DNA of 64,000 bases from CAUTUX01 sp963532875 (GTDB lineage Bacteria; Bacillota; Clostridia; Christensenellales; CAG-917), in assembly GCA_963532875.1 (NCBI GenBank), contig CAUSLO010000002.1, positions 3,419-67,418 on the forward strand, read 5' to 3'. Below, in pieces: positions 9,930 through 18,852 of the stretch (positions are counted from its first letter, which is position 1; each line of letters begins with the position of its first letter). A model generated the notes under the pieces. The model did no database searches. It was not told the DNA's origin and saw only the letters and a list, made by a program, of their open reading frames with translations. Position numbers and translations under genes: made by a program.

Positions 9930-12098
9930 TTACTCCAAAAATCTCGAAGCAATATCTAAATTAAATTTCTTAATTCCTGTTTCAAATATTGCTGCTAACA
10001 TGTTATTTCGCTCATTTATATCAAAAACTTTTCCTTCACCAAAAATTGAATGGTACACAGTTTGTCCTACCTTGAATTTTAAATTCGTATTAACAGCCTT
10101 TGCTACTTGGCTCGATACATTGATATTCTCTACTTTAAATTTTGTATTAATTTTACTTTTATACTCTGGCTTAAACGTATTTTCATTTTTCTCTTTATCA
10201 TGAATTGTTGCTGGTTCGATTTCTTTTATAAAAAGACTTGGCTCCATTGCTTCAACTCTTCCAAATCTCATCCTTTGAGTTGTGTACGAAATTCTAACCT
10301 CTTTTTTTGCTCTGGTAACAGCAACATACATCAAGCGTCTTTCTTCTTCAAGTTCACTATCAATTTTCAATGGAAAGACTCTTTCCTCAACGGCAACAAT
10401 ATATATGTTATCAAATTCCAATCCCTTTACTGAATGGATTGTAGCAATGGTTAATGAATCTTTTTCATCCGCTTGGTCAACGGTGCTTAAAAGTGAAATC
10501 CCTTCAAGATACTCTCTAAGAGTTAAATTCTCTTGCAATGACTCTGCTTCAATCATTGTATTGATTAATTCTTGAATATTCTCATATGCGGCTATTTCTT
10601 CGGGTTTTCTACTTAAGGATAACAAATTTTTAATACCTGTTATTTCAATTAGTTTTTTTGTGATAACTGATGGCTTATAGTTTTCGTATTGTCTTAAATC
10701 ATTGAAAATGCTAACAAATTTTGCAAACTTCATTTGTAGTGATGCATCGCATTTTGAAATTGCTTCAAAATAAGATGAACCACATCTATTTGCAACTACC
10801 GCTAATTCGGAAACTGCCTTGTCTCCGATTCCTCGCGTTGGATAGTTTACTATCCTCAAAAACGCAGCGTCGTCTTTGATGTTTATAAGCAATCTCAAAT
10901 ATGCAACAACGTCTTTGATTTCTTTTCTGTCGTAGAATTTAAATCCGCCAAAAATTCTATATGGAATATTGTTTGCTCTACATTGATCTTCAAAAATTCG
11001 AGTTATTGAATTTGCTCTAACCAAAATTGCATTCGATTTGTATGCAATACCTTTTTGTTTATCTTGTCTAATTTTTCTAATTACATCTGATGCTTCTACT
11101 CTATCTGAATAATATTTTTTTAGATATACCTTTGCTCCGTCATTCCTATCGGTCCAAAGTGCTTTTTTATTTCTTAAAGTATTATTGGCTATTATTAAAT
11201 TCGCCGCTTCTAATATTGAACTATTACTTCTATAGTTTCGCTCCAGTTTGTATACTTTTGTTTCTGGATATGTTTTCTGATAACTAAGAATGTTTGATAT
11301 GTTCGCACCTCTCCATGAATAAATGCCTTGGTCTTCATCGCCAACTAAAAATATATTTTGATATTTCTTACCTAATAATTCGACAATTTTGTGTTGAATC
11401 TTGTTTGTATCTTGATATTCATCTACGTGAATATATCTATATCTATCTTGATATTTTTCTAAAACTTTTGGATTTTCCTTAAACAGTTTACAAACGTTAG
11501 ATAATAAATCATCAAAGTCCATCGCATTTGCTTTTTTTAATTCACTTTGATATATCTTAAAAACTTCTTGTGCAATATCAGTATCAAAATTGTCCAAATA
11601 TATCTGCCCTTTAACTTTATCTGAGTAATATGCTTCTGTTTTTGCTTTTGACACCGCAAATATAAATTCTTTGATAAATTTTTTACGGTCATTATCGTCT
11701 ACTAAATCTGGTACTTTATTCTTTAAGATGTTTTTGATAAAACTTTCTTTGTCATTTTCGTCGTAAATTGTAAAGTTACTTTCATATCCTAGATATGAGG
11801 CTTCTGCTCTTAATATACGTGCACACAATGAGTGAAATGTACAAGCAAGAACATCATTACCTAGAGTATTAATCTTGGCTATTCTTTCTTTCATTTCATT
11901 AGCTGCCTTGTTTGTAAAAGTAATTGCCAAAATATTATGTGGACTAACTCCACTTTCAAGTAAGTTATATATTCTGCTTGTTAATACACGTGTCTTTCCA
12001 GTTCCCGCACCAGCCAAAACTAATACTCTTCCTTGTAAAGTATTTGCTGGTTTAAGTTGTTCGTCATTAAGATTAAATCTATTTTGTAGCATATACAT
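9930..12098 (-). CDS. pcrA: ATP-dependent DNA helicase PcrA/UvrD
   Basis: This is a superfamily 1A 3'-5' helicase acting in repair and in clearing replication obstacles. It shows Walker A AGAGTGKT (29-36), the DEYQDT Walker B near 226, GDEDQGIYSWRG (about 252), and late motifs VKGLEFDNIYI and YVAVTRAKKEV. The C-terminal tail ends in a Tudor-like segment (FKVGQTVYHSIFGEGKV), as in PcrA. Its start overlaps the upstream exonuclease gene by 20 bases; the methionine at codon 3 is an alternative. ligA follows directly. Confidence 0.95.
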   Translation of the reverse strand: MYMLQNRFNLNDEQLKPANTLQGRVLVLAGAGTGKTRVLTSRIYNLLESGVSPHNILAITFTNKAANEMKERIAKINTLGNDVLACTFHSLCARILRAEASYLGYESNFTIYDENDKESFIKNILKNKVPDLVDDNDRKKFIKEFIFAVSKAKTEAYYSDKVKGQIYLDNFDTDIAQEVFKIYQSELKKANAMDFDDLLSNVCKLFKENPKVLEKYQDRYRYIHVDEYQDTNKIQHKIVELLGKKYQNIFLVGDEDQGIYSWRGANISNILSYQKTYPETKVYKLERNYRSNSSILEAANLIIANNTLRNKKALWTDRNDGAKVYLKKYYSDRVEASDVIRKIRQDKQKGIAYKSNAILVRANSITRIFEDQCRANNIPYRIFGGFKFYDRKEIKDVVAYLRLLINIKDDAAFLRIVNYPTRGIGDKAVSELAVVANRCGSSYFEAISKCDASLQMKFAKFVSIFNDLRQYENYKPSVITKKLIEITGIKNLLSLSRKPEEIAAYENIQELINTMIEAESLQENLTLREYLEGISLLSTVDQADEKDSLTIATIHSVKGLEFDNIYIVAVEERVFPLKIDSELEEERRLMYVAVTRAKKEVRISYTTQRMRFGRVEAMEPSLFIKEIEPATIHDKEKNENTFKPEYKSKINTKFKVENINVSSQVAKAVNTNLKFKVGQTVYHSIFGEGKVFDINERNNMLAAIFETGIKKFNLDIASRFLE

Positions 12099-13677
12099 AA
12101 CCCTCGTCGAATATTTTCAACAATACCTTATAAGTCATTTCTACATCCGCTAAGGCTCTATGAGCATTTGGACTAGCAAAACCAAAATTTTCTGCAATAC
12201 TACTTAACTTATAAGAAGAAAGTCTTAAATATTTTTTTGCAAGAACTAAAGTGTCGATTGTTTTATTATTAAAAACATATCCTGTTTCCTCATAATATTT
12301 CTTTAAAAATGGGATATCAAATACATCACTGTTATGTCCGCAAATTATACAATCATCAAAAAATTTATAGATATCTCCAATTGCGTCAATTATTTTGGGC
12401 TTACCTTCCAACATTTTATCTGTAATAGTAGTCAATTCTGTTACTTTTGGATCAAGTTTAGCCCCTGGATTAAATAGACTTTCTAATTTTTCTACAATCC
12501 GACCATCTATAATTTTCACAGCGGCAAAATCAATTATCTCATATTTTAGTATGTCTAATCCGCTAGTTTCTAAATCAAATATGACAAATTTATTATTTTT
12601 TAGACTTTCAGGAATTTCTGTACTCCTACCAAGTTCTCCTTGGATCTCTACATGATACTTTTCAGGGGAAATAGTTAGGTAATTTTTGGGGGCTACTTTC
12701 CCCTTTTTAATATTAATTTTTGAATATTGAATATCCGCAAAAAAGAATGCGTTTGCAGTTATTCCAATTCTGCCGTTATATACGTTAATATTACCATCTA
12801 CGGCTATATTTGCCCCTACGACTAGTTCTCCTCTTCTCTTTTGATCTTGCTCATTTAAGAAGTATGTGCATTCAATTACCCCTGTTGTATCTGAAATTTT
12901 AACTTTAAGCATATCTTTCTTTACTGGTTCGTATGAAGGATTTTGTTTTACTTTTTCTTTTTCAGCACTTGGCGTATATTGCAATTCATTTACATCTGTA
13001 ATTTCGCCACAAACTATTATTCTTTTCTGATTGATTGGTTTAATGTCTCTAATATATTCTGCAAAGGTATTATTAATATTATCAACATTTCGTCTCCCAA
13101 TAATTTTTTGTTTACATGTAAAAGGTATTTGTCTGATTGCCGCAACAACTGCTTTACTTTGTGTAAATTCAACCGAACCTACTTCTCTATCTTTTGTCAT
13201 ATACTCAACTAATTCAATTTCTTGTGGGAACTTACTTTCTAAGTGTGTTTTCAATTTATCTAGTAGTTTTTCTTTAAAGATCTCAAAGAAACTTTGTTGA
13301 ACTTTTATCGTGCATTTAATTTTCTTTTCTATAAATTCAACAATAATGTCTTCGTAACTCATACCATCTAAAATGAGCATATTCATGTTGCTTATTTCTT
13401 TTATGCCTTGTAGTATTGCATTTATTACTGATTGTTCATCTGTAAAAGTACGTATTATCTTTACTTGAGTTTTTTTAATATTAGTTATTGATTTGCAACG
13501 CTCTCTAATTTCATTTAATTCGCTTATAATTTTATTATAGTCTCTAGAATCAACTAAAAAATTAATGATTAGTAATTCTTCACTGCTAGAATATTCAGAG
13601 TTCAAATATCTAATGACATTTAAATATTTTATATTTTCGCCACTGAAAAATTGTTCTTCAAATTTAGTCATTATCAA
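12079..13677 (-). CDS. PolC-like N-terminal/OB-fold/DEDD exonuclease protein lacking polymerase domains
   Basis: This 532-residue protein looks like the front of a PolC DNA polymerase. It has an N-terminal region (1-200) and an OB-fold (about 215-320, IIVCGEITDV to ITANAFFF). A DnaQ-type 3'-5' exonuclease then shows FDLETSGLD (Exo I, about 367), CGHNSDVFDIPFL (Exo II, about 449) and HRALADVEMT (Exo III, about 507). The PHP segment that normally lies between OB fold and exonuclease in PolC, and the entire polymerase palm, fingers and thumb, are absent. It ends cleanly and overlaps pcrA by 20 bases and ispG by 14. Clostridial genomes usually carry polC at this place after ispG. I infer a reduced PolC retained for proofreading or as a free exonuclease. 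A simple DnaQ-family exonuclease with an added OB domain is the alternative. Confidence 0.75.
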   Translation of the reverse strand: MIMTKFEEQFFSGENIKYLNVIRYLNSEYSSSEELLIINFLVDSRDYNKIISELNEIRERCKSITNIKKTQVKIIRTFTDEQSVINAILQGIKEISNMNMLILDGMSYEDIIVEFIEKKIKCTIKVQQSFFEIFKEKLLDKLKTHLESKFPQEIELVEYMTKDREVGSVEFTQSKAVVAAIRQIPFTCKQKIIGRRNVDNINNTFAEYIRDIKPINQKRIIVCGEITDVNELQYTPSAEKEKVKQNPSYEPVKKDMLKVKISDTTGVIECTYFLNEQDQKRRGELVVGANIAVDGNINVYNGRIGITANAFFFADIQYSKINIKKGKVAPKNYLTISPEKYHVEIQGELGRSTEIPESLKNNKFVIFDLETSGLDILKYEIIDFAAVKIIDGRIVEKLESLFNPGAKLDPKVTELTTITDKMLEGKPKIIDAIGDIYKFFDDCIICGHNSDVFDIPFLKKYYEETGYVFNNKTIDTLVLAKKYLRLSSYKLSSIAENFGFASPNAHRALADVEMTYKVLLKIFDEGYVYATK

Positions 13678-14719
13678 TTTTCTCCTTCAGAATTTTTTCA
13701 AATGTAGATAAAAGTTGCTCATTTTCAACTGTAACGTATTTTTCTCCATTTACTAATATAATTGATTTTTCTTTTCCTCCTGCTATACCTAAATCAGAAT
13801 TTTTACCTTCGCCAATCCCATTTAGTGGACAACCAAGGACTGCAATACGCATTTTCTTATCTACATTTCTAACAATTTCTTGAACTTTTTCAGTTAATTC
13901 TTTCACATTAATTTGTGTTCTGGAGCAAGTTGGACAAGAAACCACATCCACATTCTGCTCTCTAATTTTCAGCATTCTAAGTATTTCTTTAGCCGCAAAA
14001 ATTTCTTCTTTTAGATCGTCAGTTAATGAAACTCTAATGGTATCGCCTATTCCATTGGCAAGCAATGTACTTAAAGCATATGAAGATTTAATTAAACCGT
14101 TCCTTAGTGTCCCTGACTCTGTAACCCCAATATGAATAGGTGCTTTTGTTTTATTTGCTAGCAAAATGTTTGCATCTATTGTTTCTATTGGATCTGATGA
14201 CTTAATACCCATCACAATTTTTTTAACGCCATTTGACTTTAAGTTTTTTTCATATTCAAGTGCTGAATATACTAGACCTTTTACATTACCCATACTTTGA
14301 TATTTAGGGTGTAAAGATCCACAATTTGTCCCAACTCTTACTGCTACATCATACTCATTCAAATGTTCAGATAAGTTCTTGATTTGCGAATAATCAGTCA
14401 TATTCCCTGGATTGATTCTGATTTTCTTAGCACCAGCCTTAATGACTCCGCATGCAATTTCATAACTATAATGTACGTCTGCTATTAATGGCGTATTTAC
14501 TTGCGATTGTATATTTTTAAAGTGCCCAATATCTTCTTTTGTATGTACGGCCAAACGAACTAAATCGCAGCCACATGAAATTACTTCGTTAATTTTTTTT
14601 ATACAATTTGTTTCGTCAGAAGTCTTGATATCCAACATTGTTTGTATAGTGATTGGATAATCACTACCAAAGCCAATATTGCCTACTAGAAAGTTGTCAG
14701 TTCTTCTTCGTTTAATCAT
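13664..14719 (-). CDS. ispG: 4-hydroxy-3-methylbut-2-en-1-yl diphosphate synthase (IspG/GcpE)
   Basis: It catalyses the penultimate MEP-pathway step, converting MEcPP to HMBPP with a [4Fe-4S] cluster. The cluster ligands are visible as SCPTCSRTQ (about 261) and GCPLNGIGEG (about 298). The N-terminus (VGNIGFGSDYPITIQTM) and the 351-residue length fit the bacterial form. It overlaps dxr by four bases (ATGA). Unlike the usual clostridial order, no rseP gene separates dxr and ispG. Confidence 0.95.
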   Translation of the reverse strand: MIKRRRTDNFLVGNIGFGSDYPITIQTMLDIKTSDETNCIKKINEVISCGCDLVRLAVHTKEDIGHFKNIQSQVNTPLIADVHYSYEIACGVIKAGAKKIRINPGNMTDYSQIKNLSEHLNEYDVAVRVGTNCGSLHPKYQSMGNVKGLVYSALEYEKNLKSNGVKKIVMGIKSSDPIETIDANILLANKTKAPIHIGVTESGTLRNGLIKSSYALSTLLANGIGDTIRVSLTDDLKEEIFAAKEILRMLKIREQNVDVVSCPTCSRTQINVKELTEKVQEIVRNVDKKMRIAVLGCPLNGIGEGKNSDLGIAGGKEKSIILVNGEKYVTVENEQLLSTFEKILKEKIDND

Positions 14720-15876
14720 TTACGCACTAGACTCTTAGCATATGTTTTTGCTTCTAAAGAAATTTTAAGCACATCGTCTATGCTAGACTCCTGTGTGTTT
14801 TCAAATTTTGTATATACTTTTTCTAACAATTTATATATATCTAAAAATTTAATTTTATCTTCCAAGAATTTATCAACTAAAACTTCGTCTGCGGAGGAAA
14901 GTGCAACAATTACCCCATCTGATTTCTCCATTGCTTTTCTCATTAAAGGAATCATTGGAAACTTATTTTCATCTAACTCAGAAAAGTGTAATTGTCCTAT
15001 TTTTGCAAGATTTAAAAAGTCGTCTTTTGTGCTTTGCACTTCTGGATAATATAAAGCATTTTCTATTGGGATACGCAATGATGTTGTAGAAAGTATTGCT
15101 TTTTGTGTACCATTATTTAATTCGACTATAGAGTGTATAATACTTTCTCTGTGCATAAGCACTGAAATTTTCTTTGAACTTATTTCAAAAAGGTTTTTTG
15201 CCTCTACAATTTCAAGCGCTTTGTTAAATAATGTTGCTGAGTCCACTGTTATTTTTTTACCCATGTTCCAATTTGGATGAAACAAAGCATCAACAGATTT
15301 TACATATTCTAATTCTTCAACCTTTTTATCTCTAAACGCTCCGCCACTTGCTGTTAATATTATTTGTTTTATATCTTTTGGATTTTCTCCTTTTAATGCT
15401 GATTGAATAGCTGAATGTTCTGTATCAAGTGGAATGATTACTCCACCATATTTCTTCTCAAGTTGTTTGAGGTACTTCCCAGCACATACTAAAGTTTCTT
15501 TATTCGCTATTGCTAAAATTGCACCACGTTTAAGAGTTGCTACTGCTGCCCAAAGGCCACTTAGTCCAGTTACTGTAGAAACAACTATATCAGAATCTAA
15601 TGACGCCAATTCCTCAATTGAAGATAAACAGTTAGCACGATATTGTTCCCCTTCAATATAGTCAAAAATTGATAACTGAGACTCTACAGCCCCTATTGCC
15701 GTAAAATAGTGTTTTGGTTTAAATTCTTCAATTTGCTTTGATAGTAATTCAGTATTTTTATAACAAGATAACCCTATTACTTTAAAGGTTTTGGGATGTT
15801 TCCTAATAACGTCAAGAACTGCCCTACCATACGCTCCTGTGCTACCTAATATTGTTAGTGTCGTAACCTTTTTCAT
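14716..15876 (-). CDS. dxr: 1-deoxy-D-xylulose 5-phosphate reductoisomerase
   Basis: Dxr converts DXP to MEP with NADPH, the committed MEP-pathway step. The NADPH loop GSTGAYGRAVLDVI (about 11-24), IANKETLV, the metal-site LDTEHSAI (about 150) and a later histidine/asparagine region (FHPNWNMGKKITVDSAT) are intact. The length of 386 is normal. It begins a minus-strand chain running to pncB and has its own promoter directly upstream, with no Shine-Dalgarno sequence. Confidence 0.95.
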   Translation of the reverse strand: MKKVTTLTILGSTGAYGRAVLDVIRKHPKTFKVIGLSCYKNTELLSKQIEEFKPKHYFTAIGAVESQLSIFDYIEGEQYRANCLSSIEELASLDSDIVVSTVTGLSGLWAAVATLKRGAILAIANKETLVCAGKYLKQLEKKYGGVIIPLDTEHSAIQSALKGENPKDIKQIILTASGGAFRDKKVEELEYVKSVDALFHPNWNMGKKITVDSATLFNKALEIVEAKNLFEISSKKISVLMHRESIIHSIVELNNGTQKAILSTTSLRIPIENALYYPEVQSTKDDFLNLAKIGQLHFSELDENKFPMIPLMRKAMEKSDGVIVALSSADEVLVDKFLEDKIKFLDIYKLLEKVYTKFENTQESSIDDVLKISLEAKTYAKSLVRK

Positions 15877-15883
15877 ACAAACT

Positions 15884-15912
15884 ATTATATAGTAAATTCA
15901 TATTATTATCTA
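15884..15912 (-). promoter_or_regulatory. Candidate leaderless promoter of dxr
   Basis: On the minus strand TAGATA (15912-15907), a 17-base spacer and a perfect TATAAT (15889-15884) are followed by seven bases and the dxr ATG at 15876. The transcript would begin at the start codon. No Shine-Dalgarno sequence is present. It sits in the 72-base gap between cdsA and dxr. Confidence 0.6.
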
Positions 15913-15948
15913 GTTGATTATTTTCCTGAATGATACGCAAAAGGAAAA

Positions 15949-16878
15949 CTAAACCGTGGTAATTGCACCAAGAACTGTCAAAAATATTGTTAGTACAATA
16001 CATGAGGAAATTATGCTATCAAGCCTATCCATAACTCCACCGTGTTCTGGGAAAATGTGCCCATAGTCCTTAATTCCAATAAGCCTTTTAATTTTAGATG
16101 CCACTAAATCTCCTAACTGGCTAACTATAGTTATTAGTGTCCCCATGAACATAAATATTAAAGCATTTTGCCATTCCCAACCTTTGTGTGCCTTTGATAT
16201 AAATGGTGCTAAATTTTTAAGCATTTCTTTATCAATACATCTACTCAAAACTTTATCTGCATATAGAATAAACATTAAGTACATTAGTACTGATATCCCT
16301 AATCCTCCAACTAATGCCCCAATAGCCCCAGCAATTGTCTTCTTTGGAGAAACTCTTGGACAAATTTTTTTCTTTCCAAAAGATGCTCCAAAATAATATG
16401 CAAATGCATCTGAAAATATTGGGATAGTAACACACGTTACAATAACAAAAATAAAGTTATACTTCTGCATTAATATAAATATTAGATGAAGCATAAATAA
16501 TGGATATACAAGTATAAATATTGTACTCATAAAGTCTTTAAGTTCTAATTCTTCATCTTTAGAAAATGTATACTCGGCCATAGATATAAAGACACACACA
16601 ATAAGCATTATTACTGAAATCACATCTGCACTTTGTTTGTTTAAAACTTTTTCAACAATCTTAATTATTGGATAAGTAAACAATGTAAAAAGAATTATTG
16701 GTATCTTACGAACTTTATATCCACTTCTTTTAAATGAATGAGTCATCTCATATGCTGCAAAAATAGTCCATAACAAGATAAACACTTCTACTATTTCTTT
16801 TGCTAAAAAATAACTTAGAGTTATTACTCCTACAAATGATGCTAATAAACCTAAACCCACCAAAGTTCTTTTTAACAT
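15949..16878 (-). CDS. cdsA: Phosphatidate cytidylyltransferase (CDP-diglyceride synthase)
   Basis: CdsA makes CDP-diacylglycerol for phospholipid synthesis. It is a polytopic membrane protein with several hydrophobic segments. The C-terminal signature region runs SQLGDLVASKIKR...KDYGHIFPEHGGVMDRLDS (about 255-290), and a KKTIAGAIGALVGG segment precedes it. The length of 309 is within the family range. Its start codon follows the uppS stop directly, the standard uppS-cdsA pair. Confidence 0.93.
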   Translation of the reverse strand: MLKRTLVGLGLLASFVGVITLSYFLAKEIVEVFILLWTIFAAYEMTHSFKRSGYKVRKIPIILFTLFTYPIIKIVEKVLNKQSADVISVIMLIVCVFISMAEYTFSKDEELELKDFMSTIFILVYPLFMLHLIFILMQKYNFIFVIVTCVTIPIFSDAFAYYFGASFGKKKICPRVSPKKTIAGAIGALVGGLGISVLMYLMFILYADKVLSRCIDKEMLKNLAPFISKAHKGWEWQNALIFMFMGTLITIVSQLGDLVASKIKRLIGIKDYGHIFPEHGGVMDRLDSIISSCIVLTIFLTVLGAITTV

Positions 16879-17487
16879 TTAAACACCAAAGTTCCTTTTT
16901 GTCTTTTGAAATCTTTCTATACAGTCATTTATATCTTCTATTTTAACATCGGGCCATAACTTGTTTATAAAAAACAATTCTGTATACCCAACCTCGAATA
17001 ACATAAAGTCAGATAGCCTTTGATATCCTCCCGACCTAATAAGCACATCTAAAGGTGGCAAAAAACTTGTCTTTAAACTTTTCATGAATTTTTCTTTATC
17101 ACCCTTTGACTTAGCAACTGCAGTTAAAATATCTTCTCTAGATGAGTAACCAAGTGCAACATTTACATTCATTGAATTCTTCGATATAAAAACACGTTCC
17201 TTTTTAATTGAACCGAAAAATTTAACATTAACTCTTAGTTTCTTTGCTGATTCAACGAACATATCTACTTTCTTGAGTATATATTCTATTTCTTCTTTTG
17301 AACGTTGCAGATTGTCTCCGGATAGCGTAAATATAGTTACTTCTTTAATGCCAATATCTCTGAGTCCCCAAACGATATCAACTGTTGTTTTTAGACCTTC
17401 GTTGTATGCAAATGGTAAAGTAGTATTGTTTGCACGAGCCCATCTTCTATTGCCATCAATTATTAAAGCAATATGCTGAGGAAGCAT
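16879..17487 (-). CDS. uppS: Polyprenyl diphosphate synthase (UppS family), short and divergent
   Basis: The family makes undecaprenyl diphosphate, the carrier lipid of cell-wall synthesis. The N-terminal IIDGNRRWA supplies Asp11, the Mg-binding residue. The IPP-binding arginines are kept in RSGGYQRLSD (Arg151, Arg157), with GYTELFF following (Glu170). Two oddities stand out: the usual glutamate of RTGGE is Tyr155, and the usual ENW block reads GDNLQR. At 202 residues it is 30-50 shorter than typical. Position before cdsA and a GGAG ribosome-binding site support it as the native enzyme. Product chain length may differ and cannot be told from sequence. Confidence 0.88.
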   Translation of the reverse strand: MLPQHIALIIDGNRRWARANNTTLPFAYNEGLKTTVDIVWGLRDIGIKEVTIFTLSGDNLQRSKEEIEYILKKVDMFVESAKKLRVNVKFFGSIKKERVFISKNSMNVNVALGYSSREDILTAVAKSKGDKEKFMKSLKTSFLPPLDVLIRSGGYQRLSDFMLFEVGYTELFFINKLWPDVKIEDINDCIERFQKTKRNFGV

Positions 17488-18062
17488 TATATCTCCATTA
17501 TTTCTCTTTCTTTTTCTTTGAACTCTTTATCAACAAATTCAGTTTTTGTTTGTAGCATTTTATCTACTTCTTTTGTATATGTAGCAAGATCATCTTCTGT
17601 TATTTCAGAATTCTTTTCTAGTTTTTTAAATCCATCAAGTGCATCTCTTCTCGCATTACGAATAACTATTTTTGTTTCTTCTGCAAATTGTTTAATTTCT
17701 TTAGTTAGTTCTTTACGTCTATCTTGCGTAAGTTCTGGAAATAGAAGACGAATTACTTGTCCGTCATTATTTGGATTTATGCCAATACCTGAATTTTGTA
17801 TTGCCTTTTCTACATCTTTCATTGCACTTTTATCCCAAACGTTTATCACTAAAAGTCTTGCTTCAGGTGTTGTTATGTTTGCCATTTTGTTGATTGATGT
17901 TAGTTGTCCGTAATAATCAACTTGAACCTTATCAAGAATATGTGGATTTGCTCTTCCTGCTCTAACTAACTTATATTCTCCAATTAAGTTGTTAATTGCT
18001 TTATCCATTTTTTCTTCTGATTCCATAAAAATCATATCTACAGACTCAATACCTGTTTCCAT
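17487..18062 (-). CDS. frr: Ribosome recycling factor
   Basis: RRF splits post-termination ribosomes together with EF-G. The 191-residue, charged, helical protein contains VRAGRANPHILDKVQVDYYG and the region LTQDRRKELTKEIKQ that are diagnostic of RRF. The first six or so residues before FMESEEKMDKA are a little longer than usual. It overlaps uppS by one base and follows pyrH by 34 bases. An AGAGGTGGG ribosome-binding site precedes the ATG. Confidence 0.96.
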   Translation of the reverse strand: METGIESVDMIFMESEEKMDKAINNLIGEYKLVRAGRANPHILDKVQVDYYGQLTSINKMANITTPEARLLVINVWDKSAMKDVEKAIQNSGIGINPNNDGQVIRLLFPELTQDRRKELTKEIKQFAEETKIVIRNARRDALDGFKKLEKNSEITEDDLATYTKEVDKMLQTKTEFVDKEFKEKEREIMEI

Positions 18063-18096
18063 TTTCCCACCTCTGTTATTAGGTTAATATCTAAAT

Positions 18097-18807
18097 TTAT
18101 TTTATCAAAGTACCTATTTTTTCTCCAGTTATTGCCTTTTTAATACTACCTTTTTCTAGAATTGAAAATGCAATAATTGGTAGATTGTTTTCCATACACA
18201 TTGTGATAGATGTTGTATCCATTGCTTTTAATTTTTTTGAGATAACATCCATATATGTTAAAGTATCAAACTTAACTGCAGAAGGATTTATCTTTGGATC
18301 TGAATCGTAAATTCCATCTACATTTTTTGCAAGCAATAAGGCGTCCGCATTAATCTCGCATGCTCTGAGTGCTGCACCTGTATCTGTTGAAAAATATGGA
18401 TTACCAGTACCACAAGAAAATATAACTATTCTTCCTTTTTCTAAATGTCTAAGTGCTTTCCTTAGTATATATGGCTCTGCAACTTTTGTAATCGTCAATG
18501 CCGTTTGAACTCTAGTTTGCTCTCCTAAACGCTCAAAACATTCTTGTAGTGCCAAACCATTCATTACTGTTGCAAGCATTCCCATATGGTCTGCTGTTGT
18601 TCTATTCATTCTCTCATCTGCTTGTCTGCCACGCCAAAAGTTTCCACCACCAATTACGATACCTACTTCCACCCCAAGTTTTTTAACTTCGATAATTTCC
18701 GTACATATCTTTTCTAATTTTTCAGAATCAATACCTGTACCATTTGCAGTAGCAAGTGCTTCTCCCGACATTTTAATAATAACCCTTTTATATTTTGGTT
18801 TATCCAT
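18097..18807 (-). CDS. pyrH: UMP kinase (uridylate kinase)
   Basis: PyrH phosphorylates UMP to UDP. It is an amino-acid-kinase-fold protein with KMSGEAL near the N-terminus and GIVIGGGNFWRGR in the nucleotide-binding loop. DHMGMLATVMNGLAL and SCGTGNPYFSTDTGAALRA bind UMP. The length of 236 is typical. It follows tsf after a hairpin terminator, the conserved rpsB-tsf-pyrH-frr order. Confidence 0.96.
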   Translation of the reverse strand: MDKPKYKRVIIKMSGEALATANGTGIDSEKLEKICTEIIEVKKLGVEVGIVIGGGNFWRGRQADERMNRTTADHMGMLATVMNGLALQECFERLGEQTRVQTALTITKVAEPYILRKALRHLEKGRIVIFSCGTGNPYFSTDTGAALRACEINADALLLAKNVDGIYDSDPKINPSAVKFDTLTYMDVISKKLKAMDTTSITMCMENNLPIIAFSILEKGSIKKAITGEKIGTLIK

Positions 18808-18814
18808 TTTCCCT

Positions 18815-18841
18815 CATAAAATAAAAGACGCTTTCGCGTCT
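18815..18841 (-). terminator. Rho-independent terminator after tsf
   Basis: On the minus strand a six-base-pair GC-rich stem (AGACGC/GCGTCT) with a GAAA tetraloop (18841-18826) is followed by a T-rich run. It lies between tsf and pyrH. It would end or attenuate the rpsB-tsf transcript. Confidence 0.7.
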
Positions 18842-18852
18842 CTTAAAAGTAT

